A stretch of DNA of 64,000 nt, taken from positions 1,116,001 through 1,180,000 of the forward strand of contig NZ_CP045996.1 in the NCBI RefSeq assembly GCF_016899425.1, written 5' to 3'. The notes below the pieces were generated by a model. That model ran no database searches and was not told where the DNA came from. It saw only the letters and a program-made list of their open reading frames with translations. A program made the translations under genes and the position numbers. Origin of the DNA: Burkholderia sp. MS389 (GTDB taxonomy: Bacteria; Pseudomonadota; Gammaproteobacteria; Burkholderiales; Burkholderiaceae). Each line of letters begins with the position of its first letter. Position 1 is the first letter of the stretch. This document shows, piece by piece, positions 57,486 to 64,000 of the stretch.

Positions 57486-58789
57486 GCGGCAATCTCCGCC
57501 AGAATATCCAGCGTCGCCTGGCGCGGCGCGACCTCGTCCTGTGCCTGACACAGGAAGGCTTCGATCCGGTCGTGCATCTTCACCGCGTGATCGGTAACGA
57601 GATCCGCGCCGGCCACGTAGCCGCCCAGCGGGATCAGATCGCGAACATTGGCGTAGCGCGACATCATTTGCTTCACCTTGCGTACCGCGTCGATCTGCTC
57701 GCGCGGCGCCACGAGTGACATGCAGCGGCTGACCGAGCGCAGCACGTCGATCGCCGGGTAATGCCCCTGGGAGGCGAGATCGCGCGACAGCATGATGTGG
57801 CCATCGAGAATCGCACGCGCCGTGTCGACCACCGGGTCCTGTTCGTCGTCGCCTTCAGCCAACACGGTGTAGATGGCACTCATGCTGCCAACACCTTCGC
57901 CGTTGCCCGCGCGCTCCACCAGGCGTGGCAACATGCCGAACACCGAGGGCGGATAGCCGCGCGTGGCCGGCGGCTCGCCCAGCGCCAGCGCGATTTCCCG
58001 CTGCGCCATCGCGTAACGGGTGAGGGAATCGATCATCAGCAGCACATCGTTGCCGGCATCGCGAAAGTGTGTGGCAATGGCGTGGCACAGCTCGGTCGCC
58101 ATCAAACGCATCAGCGGGGATTCATCCGCCGGCGCGACCACGACGATGGCTTTGGACAAGCCTTCGGGGCCAAGCGAGTGCTCGATAAACTCTCGCACCT
58201 CGCGGCCACGCTCGCCGATCATGCCAACCACCACCACATCGGCCGCGGCCTGGCGCGCGATCATGCCGAGTAGCACGCTCTTGCCAACGCCACTGCCCGC
58301 AAAAAGGCCAACGCGCTGCCCGCGGCCCAACGTCAGCATGCCGTCGATCGCGCGCACGCCTACGTCCATCACACCCTCCACCGGCTGCTTGCGCAGCGGG
58401 TTCACGCGCGGGGGAGCCAGATCGAGTACGGCGTCGCCGATGAGCGGACCACGGTCGTCGATCGGTTCACCGAGACCATCGACGATACGGCCACGCCATG
58501 CCGGGCCGATCGACAGCGTGCGCGCACCTTCATCGCCAAACACGCGCGCGCCCGCGGCCAAACCCTCTGCGGGCCTGAAGGGCATCAAATACGACACGCC
58601 TTCCCGAAAGCCGACCACGCGCGCATCGAGCCAGTCGTTCGATGCGGTTTCGATCCGTGCGAGCTGACCGGTTTCGAATGCATAGCCGGTCACTTCAAGC
58701 AGGAGGCCCGAGACGGCGGACAAGCGTCCTACCGGCCTTGCGACGGGCACATCGCCAAGGTCGAGCTTGCCGAGTACGGAATGGTTCAT
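57482..58789 (-). CDS. fliI: Flagellar export ATPase FliI (lateral set)
   Basis: 435 residues, family length. Walker A GLFAGSGVGKS (about 160-170), Walker B DVLLMIDSLTRYA, and the RREIALALGEPPATRGYPPSVF and GSMSAIYTVLAEGDDEQDPVVDTARAILDGHIMLSR blocks characteristic of FliI/T3SS ATPases. It hexamerises below the export gate. Overlaps fliH and fliJ by 4 bases each. Confidence 0.98.
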   Translation of the reverse strand: MNHSVLGKLDLGDVPVARPVGRLSAVSGLLLEVTGYAFETGQLARIETASNDWLDARVVGFREGVSYLMPFRPAEGLAAGARVFGDEGARTLSIGPAWRGRIVDGLGEPIDDRGPLIGDAVLDLAPPRVNPLRKQPVEGVMDVGVRAIDGMLTLGRGQRVGLFAGSGVGKSVLLGMIARQAAADVVVVGMIGERGREVREFIEHSLGPEGLSKAIVVVAPADESPLMRLMATELCHAIATHFRDAGNDVLLMIDSLTRYAMAQREIALALGEPPATRGYPPSVFGMLPRLVERAGNGEGVGSMSAIYTVLAEGDDEQDPVVDTARAILDGHIMLSRDLASQGHYPAIDVLRSVSRCMSLVAPREQIDAVRKVKQMMSRYANVRDLIPLGGYVAGADLVTDHAVKMHDRIEAFLCQAQDEVAPRQATLDILAEIAA

Positions 58790-59463
58790 GCCGGCACTCC
58801 GTCCGCCTCCTCGGCATGGGCATGCGCGAGCTGTGAGGTAATCCGTTCGATGCAGGCGACAAGGCGCTGACCACAGCCCGCGTCCATTTCGATGTCATCG
58901 GCCCGCACGCGGCATTCGCCAGGCTCGAGACGGTCGTCCGGCACCAGTTGCCAGCCCTGCACTCGATCGGGTGCCGCTTCGGCCAGGCGCGCGTAATCGG
59001 CCGGGTTCAGCCGCACGCTGACGGATTCGGGCGGTTTGGTCAGCGTGCCGACGGCTTCATCCACAAACGCGAGAATCCGCTCGGGACGGGTTTCGAGCTC
59101 CGCACGCACGACCTGTCTGGCAACGTCGCCAACGAGCTCAGCCACTTCGCTGCGCACCTTGGCTCGATAAGCTTGCTGCACGCACTGGAAGCCACGAACC
59201 AGCGCGTCGACCGGTGCTACCAGCGCATCGAACCTGGAACGCACGTCGCGGCGTGCGCCTTCGGCGCCGACTCGTTCGCCGGCGACAAAGCCCTCCTCGT
59301 AACCCGCTTGCCGAGCTTCTTCAAGCAATTCCGCGGCCGGAGGGACATGCAGTTGCTCGGAGATCAGATCCACCTCGTCGGGCGCCGTGAATCCGCCAGG
59401 CTGCTCGCTTGCCGCGCGAATGCGCGCCAGCGAGGGAAATGCATAGCGTCGGTACGTCCTCAT
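58786..59463 (-). CDS. fliH: FliI regulator/stator FliH (lateral set)
   Basis: 225 residues. N-terminal region MRTYRRYAFPSLARIRA, a helical GxxxG-like segment (ARQAGYEEGFVAGERVGAEGARRDVRSRF), then ELVGDVARQVVRAELETRPERILAFVDEAVGTL and SVRLNPADYARL, matching the FliH/HrpE C-terminal domain (hPdD...). It binds FliI and holds it at the C ring. Overlaps fliG and fliI by ATGA. Confidence 0.92.
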   Translation of the reverse strand: MRTYRRYAFPSLARIRAASEQPGGFTAPDEVDLISEQLHVPPAAELLEEARQAGYEEGFVAGERVGAEGARRDVRSRFDALVAPVDALVRGFQCVQQAYRAKVRSEVAELVGDVARQVVRAELETRPERILAFVDEAVGTLTKPPESVSVRLNPADYARLAEAAPDRVQGWQLVPDDRLEPGECRVRADDIEMDAGCGQRLVACIERITSQLAHAHAEEADGVPA

Positions 59464-60512
59464 CGAAGTGCTTCCTCCGCCACGAGCCGAAGTTCGATGT
59501 CGCCGTCGTCGGCCAGTCTTCGTATGATGTCCATGATTTCGCGGCGCGCCGACTCGACTTTGCTGGGGAGTGCGGGCTCCGCCCGGCGCAACATCTCCTC
59601 GAAGGCCTGCACCGCGCGCCGCGGCATCGAGCGCAACAATGCGTCGCGCACGGCTGGGTCGGCGCCCTTAAGCGCCACGCCCCACAGCGCCGTGTCGACA
59701 TGTTCGAGAATGACGGAGATCACCTCATCATCCTGGTTCGCGATCACCGCGAAATCGTAGATGAGCTCTTCCACCGCCGCGACCAACTCCGGATCCCGAG
59801 CACGCAGAATTTCCACCATGTGGGTGCGGTCGCCCGGCATACGGTTGATGATGTCGGCGGCCTGCCGCACACCTTCGACGGCCGTGCTTTGTGTGCCAAG
59901 GTTGGCGATGCAACAGTCGACCACGTCTTCCAGGTCCCGCAGCAGGTCATGATCGATCTCGGTCAGACGCGCGATATCGAGCAGCACCTGCTCGCGCCGC
60001 GCTTCGGGCAGCGCCTGAATCACGCGGCTCGCCTGCTCCGGCGGCAAGAAGACGAGGAACATGGCTTGCATGCGCACGTGCTCGTCGCGCAGGCGATCGG
60101 CAAGCCATTGCGGCTGCGCCCACTGCAGGCGCGCCATTTTCGGGCCGATCGCGTCGCCGTAAATCTTGTTGAGCACGCTGTTGGCCACCACACCGCCGAG
60201 CGCCATCTCCAGCGAGCGTTGCAAGAACGAGCGCGAAGCACCCCGTACGCCACTCTGCTCGCGAAAATTCGTGAAGAAGTGCTCGATGGTGTTCTGCACA
60301 GCCTCCACCTTGACGCCCTGCATGCGTGACATGGCGAGTGTCACGTCCAGCAACTCCTCGCGCGAAAGGCATCGCAGCACGCCCGCCGCAGCTTCCTCAC
60401 CGATGCTGAGCAGGATGATGGCAGCACGCTCCACCGCGGCAAGATTCTGGGTTGGCAGGCCTGCCGTTACGGCGGTGTCCGCGGTCGCAGGTACGTCAGT
60501 TGGTGTGCTCAT
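59460..60512 (-). CDS. fliG: Flagellar switch protein FliG (lateral set)
   Basis: 350 residues. AAIILLSIGEEAAAGVLRCLSREELLDVTLAMSRM (FliG N domain), LQWAQPQWLADRLRDEHVRMQAMFLVFLPPEQASRVIQALPEARREQVLLDIARL (middle domain with hPQ and EHPQ-like site, here DEHVR) and a C-terminal torque domain with the charged ridge (RSMPRRAVQAFEEMLRRAEPALPSKVESARREIMDIIRRLADDGDIEL). It connects the stator to the rotor. No fliM or fliN follows in this window. Confidence 0.96.
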   Translation of the reverse strand: MSTPTDVPATADTAVTAGLPTQNLAAVERAAIILLSIGEEAAAGVLRCLSREELLDVTLAMSRMQGVKVEAVQNTIEHFFTNFREQSGVRGASRSFLQRSLEMALGGVVANSVLNKIYGDAIGPKMARLQWAQPQWLADRLRDEHVRMQAMFLVFLPPEQASRVIQALPEARREQVLLDIARLTEIDHDLLRDLEDVVDCCIANLGTQSTAVEGVRQAADIINRMPGDRTHMVEILRARDPELVAAVEELIYDFAVIANQDDEVISVILEHVDTALWGVALKGADPAVRDALLRSMPRRAVQAFEEMLRRAEPALPSKVESARREIMDIIRRLADDGDIELRLVAEEALR

Positions 60513-62145
60513 CGTCTCGAATCCAGGGTTTGATGACTTCGGCGACGCGCTCAGGGTCCTGAGCGGCCAGATGCTTCAGGTGTGCGATCAGCACGTCGGC
60601 ACCGGAGCCAATCGGCGGGAGATTCGCGTCGGCCAGCAGCAGCGGCTGCGTGTCGGCTTCGGCGGCTGCCGCAAGCGCCGGGGTTTCCGAACCGCCGGAT
60701 ACGGCGTGGGCGCCCTGCGACTGCGGATCGCGCCCGCCGTTGGCCCAAATGCGAAGCACCTTAAGCAGCGGGCGGAAGATGAATACGAACCCGAGTAGCG
60801 TACCCAATGCCCACGCTGCCCAAGTACCGATCGTCACGATGTTGTCGGGCTGTTTCCACCACGGCTGCGATACGGTCACCGGCGTGCCGCGGAAGTCCAG
60901 CGACGACACCGTCAGTGCATCTGCACGGTCGGCATCGATGCCCAAGCCGTTGCGCAGGATTGTGTCCACCTGCGCAAGTTGCGCTGGCACCCATGCCTTT
61001 CCACCGCCGGGCGCGGCGGCGTTGTTCAGAACCACCGCCACGTTCAGGCGCTTCACGCGCACGGGACTGCGCTTGATCTGTACGACATTGCGGTCGTAAG
61101 CGTATTGGCGTGTCTGCGCGTTCTTGGCCGAGTGCGGCGCTTCGGGCATGCTGGCGGTCGACGGCGGTGCCGGCCGGTTCGACAACGAACCCGGTACACC
61201 CAACGCTGCCTGACCGATGTCCTTCTCGTCGCGAATCGCTTCCTGTGTAATCTTCGGGGCCTCGCCGTATTGTTCGCGGGTCTCTTCCACGCGATCGTGG
61301 TCCAGCTCGACGGCAACGCTCGCGCGAAAGTTGCCGTCACCCAACGCAGGCGTGAGCAACTCGCGAATATTGCGCAATACCTGTTCACGCATTTGCGCGC
61401 CCAACTCGCTGTCGAGTGTGGAATTTCCCAGTACCGGATCGATCTGCGCGGACAGGTGATTGCCGGCCTGGTCTATCACCGTCACGCGGGCCGGGTCGAG
61501 GTTCGCCACGCTGCCCGCAACCAGCGCGACGATCGCGGCAATCTGCTCCTTGCTCAGCTTGCGGTTGGGCTTGAGCGTGAGCACCACCGACGCCGAACTC
61601 TTGTCGCCATCGGCCAGAATGAACGACGCCGATTTGGCGATCGACAGATGCACACGAGCCGACGACACCGGCTCGAGCGCCATCACGCTCTGCGTCAGTT
61701 CGCCTTCGAGGCCACGCCGAAACCGGACGTCCTGCACGAACTGACTGACGCCCAGCGGATCGCTCTTGTCCACCTGCTCCAGCCCCTCCGGCAATTTGGC
61801 TACCACACCCTTGGCGGCCAGCATCATGCGCGCGGCGCCGAGCTTCTGCTCCGGCACCAGCACCTGGCCACTGTCCGGGTGGATACGGTACGGAATGCCG
61901 TCGGCGTCCAGCGCGGCCATCATGTCGGCGGCGACCACGGCTTCCTGGGAGCCAAAAAGCGGTTTGTAGCGCGAGTCCTGACGATGCATCAGCATCATGG
62001 TCAGCGCCGCTAGGCTAATCGCCAGGATGACGATGGGCGCCAGTTTGGACAGCGCCGCGGGGGACGGCAATCGGAAATGGCCGGGAGGCGCGAAGCGCGC
62101 AATCTGAGCCTTGACTTGAGCAAGCACGTTTGCGGTCCTCATCAA
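60496..62145 (-). CDS. fliF: MS-ring protein FliF (lateral set)
   Basis: 549 residues, normal length. An N-terminal transmembrane helix (APIVILAISLAALTMMLMH, ~33-51), a periplasmic region with RBM domains (KPLFGSQEAVVAADMMAALDADGIPYRI; LEQVDKSDPLGVSQFVQDVRFRRGLEGELTQSV; SARVHLSIAKSASFI), a second transmembrane helix (NIVTIGTWAAWALGTLLGFVFIFRPLL) and a short cytoplasmic tail that binds FliG. Overlaps fliG by 17 bases and fliE by 4. Confidence 0.97.
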   Translation of the reverse strand: MMRTANVLAQVKAQIARFAPPGHFRLPSPAALSKLAPIVILAISLAALTMMLMHRQDSRYKPLFGSQEAVVAADMMAALDADGIPYRIHPDSGQVLVPEQKLGAARMMLAAKGVVAKLPEGLEQVDKSDPLGVSQFVQDVRFRRGLEGELTQSVMALEPVSSARVHLSIAKSASFILADGDKSSASVVLTLKPNRKLSKEQIAAIVALVAGSVANLDPARVTVIDQAGNHLSAQIDPVLGNSTLDSELGAQMREQVLRNIRELLTPALGDGNFRASVAVELDHDRVEETREQYGEAPKITQEAIRDEKDIGQAALGVPGSLSNRPAPPSTASMPEAPHSAKNAQTRQYAYDRNVVQIKRSPVRVKRLNVAVVLNNAAAPGGGKAWVPAQLAQVDTILRNGLGIDADRADALTVSSLDFRGTPVTVSQPWWKQPDNIVTIGTWAAWALGTLLGFVFIFRPLLKVLRIWANGGRDPQSQGAHAVSGGSETPALAAAAEADTQPLLLADANLPPIGSGADVLIAHLKHLAAQDPERVAEVIKPWIRDDEHTN

Positions 62146-62462
62146 ACCTGCATCTTGATGATGTCGTCAAAAGCACTCATGACCTTGTTACGCACCTGGA
62201 CCATTGTGGAGAACGACAGGCTTGCCTGCTGGCTGGCAAGCATGGCGCCCACGAGGTCATCGCTGGCGCCTGTTTCCACGGCGGTGACGAGATCGTCGGC
62301 GTGATGTTGTTGCGCATCCGTGCCACGCACGGCCTGTTTGAGTAAATCGGCGAAGCCACCCGCGATGTCGGCGGAGGCGGCTTCGGTTTTCGGGTCATCG
62401 TTTTTTTGGATGACGGATTGGCGAATCGAATCGAGCATCGCGCTCGAGAGGTCGACAGTCAT
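62142..62462 (-). CDS. fliE: MS ring-rod junction protein FliE (lateral set)
   Basis: 106 residues from ATG 62462 with GGAG 5 bases upstream; the open frame extends to 62528 without a site. FADLLKQAVRGTDAQQHHADDLVTAVETGASDDLVGAMLASQQASLSFSTMVQVRNKVMSAFDDIIKMQV matches FliE throughout, including the V-R-NK...AY-EI---QV-like end. First gene of the fliEFGHIJ-fliDSTK operon. Confidence 0.95.
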   Translation of the reverse strand: MTVDLSSAMLDSIRQSVIQKNDDPKTEAASADIAGGFADLLKQAVRGTDAQQHHADDLVTAVETGASDDLVGAMLASQQASLSFSTMVQVRNKVMSAFDDIIKMQV

Positions 62463-62675
62463 GGCGGCTCCAGATTGGCTATGGCACGGATTCTGGGACG
62501 TCATCCGTCGTAGAACGAGAATGTTCAACGAAACATTGATTGGCCCGCTAACGGCGGCCTGTCACTGCTGCTCGTGCTCGGTCGGGCAGAGAACGACCAT
62601 ACGGCAAATGAGCCGGTAAAAAATGGAGGAGCATGGTTCGGGGCGGCCCCGCTCCCGAGCGCCCCTGGCGTCGCG

Positions 62676-64000
62676 CTACATCGCGAACCGGCAGCCACGC
62701 GCGGGCGCGGCAGTCATCGCCACCGTCGCAGGTCGGGTTACGCCGACCGTTTCCAGCGATCCAACACCTCGCGCCTTCGACGAGACGCGTGGCAGGATCA
62801 GCTCGAACACGGTGCCGCTCCCTGGCGCACTGTGCACGGCAACCGTGCCGCCGTGTCTTTCGATCACGGCCTTGACGAAAGGCAACCCCAATCCGACGCT
62901 GGCGCTGCCATCGGCCTTGCGCTCGGCCTGGAAGAACGGCTCGAACAGGCGACGGACCGTGTCGTCGGTCATGCCGACGCCGCTGTCAGCCACCGTCAGT
63001 ACCAGTGCGCCGTCGCCAGCCGAGCCGATGGTGAGCGACACTACGGCACCAGGCGGCGAATACTTGATCGCGTTGTCCAGCACGTTGACGACCGCACGCA
63101 TGAGCATGTCTCCATTTCCGCTGACGAGGGTGTCTTCGACCAGGAATGCCGGTTCGCGCAACACGACGCCCTTTTGCTCGGCGGCGAGCCAGTTCTGGTC
63201 GATCGCCTCTTCGGCCACCTCGCTCAACGCCACCGGTTCGAATTCGGTCCGATCGAGTCGTTCGGCACGGCTCAACTGCATGAAGTCCTTCGCAATACGT
63301 AACGAGTATGAAGCCTGCTGCCGTAGATCGCTCAGGAAGGCGCGATCCGACTCCCCGTCCGGATTGCCGCCAACGGACGCGCCCCGGCGATCGATCAACG
63401 ACAGGATGGCCGTCAGTGGGCTGCGCAGATCATGGGCGATATGACGCAACATCCACTTGTCGTGCGAGACAAATCCCTTCAGATCGCAAAGGTCGATCAG
63501 ACAAACCAGGTGGGACATCTGCGTGTCGCCGTCGGAAGAAGTATCCCCGCTCAGCCCACTCGACAGCCGTTCGCACATCAGCATGTAGGTGCGACCGCCC
63601 CATTCGATTTCACGACTGGCGTCTCCGCCCTTGCATACGCTCTCGGCCACGAGCCGCTCGACTTGCATGAATGGCAATCGAGCGTCGGTCAGCTCACCTG
63701 CGGAGTCCTCGCGCATTAAAGTGGCAGCCTTCGCGTTCCACACGGCAACGTGGCCGCCCATCGTGAGAAAGACTGGATACGGAAACCGGTTGACCATGTC
63801 GACGTAGAGCTTTTGCCAGCCGCGTACCTGCAGCAACGCTGCCTTGATGCCGACCAGTTCGTCGGACCGCCCGGACGGTGCAGCGACCGCGGCAGCACCC
63901 TCTCGCGGATGGATCGCGGCGGCGATCGCTCCCCATTCGCGCAATTCGCCCCGCAACATCGAGAGCATGCGAGCATGTCGCTCCCACGCAAAAAAGCCGT
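62676..64000 (-). CDS. Sensor histidine kinase, C-terminal part (cut by right edge)
   Basis: At least 440 residues. The frame stays open past the first ATG (63968) to the window edge (FFAWERHARMLSMLRGELREW), so the N-terminus, probably with membrane segments, lies outside. The visible order is: a PAS-like part (LYVDMVNRFPYPVFLTMGGHVAVWNAKAATL), HisKA with His in HIAHDLRSPLTAIL, and HATPase (NVLDNAIKYSPPG, DSGVGM, FEPFFQ, VGLGLPFVKAVIERHGG). The tail is rich in Ala/Arg. The visible N-terminal residues recall kinases with CHASE2 sensor domains, but too little is seen. It ends 213 bases before fliE on the same strand, so it may regulate this flagellar set; its response regulator is not in the window. 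Confidence 0.85.
   Translation of the reverse strand, partial: GFFAWERHARMLSMLRGELREWGAIAAAIHPREGAAAVAAPSGRSDELVGIKAALLQVRGWQKLYVDMVNRFPYPVFLTMGGHVAVWNAKAATLMREDSAGELTDARLPFMQVERLVAESVCKGGDASREIEWGGRTYMLMCERLSSGLSGDTSSDGDTQMSHLVCLIDLCDLKGFVSHDKWMLRHIAHDLRSPLTAILSLIDRRGASVGGNPDGESDRAFLSDLRQQASYSLRIAKDFMQLSRAERLDRTEFEPVALSEVAEEAIDQNWLAAEQKGVVLREPAFLVEDTLVSGNGDMLMRAVVNVLDNAIKYSPPGAVVSLTIGSAGDGALVLTVADSGVGMTDDTVRRLFEPFFQAERKADGSASVGLGLPFVKAVIERHGGTVAVHSAPGSGTVFELILPRVSSKARGVGSLETVGVTRPATVAMTAAPARGCRFAM

Overview
This window looks like a chromosomal segment of a Burkholderia-type beta-proteobacterium (Burkholderia sensu lato). That is an inference from high-GC codon use, a Cbl/CS1-type (alpha) fimbrial locus, BvgAS/RcsC-like phosphorelays and a second (lateral-type) flagellar gene set. 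I cannot name the species. The window carries surface structures and their regulators. I see no tRNA, rRNA or CRISPR.

Layout. (1) 1-2640: the start of a LuxR/RcsB-type response regulator running off the left edge (- strand), an orphan secreted-protein-like ORF, a decayed IS256-type transposase and a small tautomerase. (2) 2723-7120: a BvgA-like response regulator and a BvgS/EvgS-like hybrid kinase (+). A TSUP permease meets it tail to tail with a 150-base overlap, followed by a DUF2726-type protein. (3) 9001-20448: one gene for a 3815-residue trimeric autotransporter adhesin made of long internal repeats, with a clear terminator behind it and BvgA-like heptamers in front. An IS3/IS2-type transposase relic lies upstream. 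(4) 21509-25539: an RcsC-like hybrid kinase and RcsB-like regulator in one operon. (5) 26674-37416: an alpha-fimbria locus with usher, tip protein, chaperone and four two-gene pilin cassettes (eight pilin-family genes). Three cassettes are tandem, and each has the same predicted operator about 85 bases before its first gene. (6) 37673-64000: a nearly continuous lateral-type flagellar cluster on the - strand: flgL-flgB with flgA divergent; a separate muramidase, flgN, flgM; motB, motA, fliA; fliK, fliT, fliS, fliD, fliJ, fliI, fliH, fliG, fliF, fliE; and a sensor kinase cut by the right edge. fliM, fliN, fliP/Q/R, flhA/B and an obvious flagellin gene are absent.

How it may work together. Three LuxR-type regulators and two multi-step phosphorelay kinases sit beside a giant adhesin and a multi-pilin fimbrial array, and a cluster for a second motility organelle follows. 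A shared box (AATCAGA..(A/C)TCT.AT) occurs before the first regulator gene, before the usher and before all four pilin cassettes. This suggests one regulon in which the phosphorelays choose between adhesion states. The most unusual feature is the pilin array: a nearly invariant first pilin and promoter module alternates with a variable second pilin. The recombination-like junctions are sharp, one lying at the stop codon of the variable gene, and two hairpins conserved between copies show paired compensatory changes.
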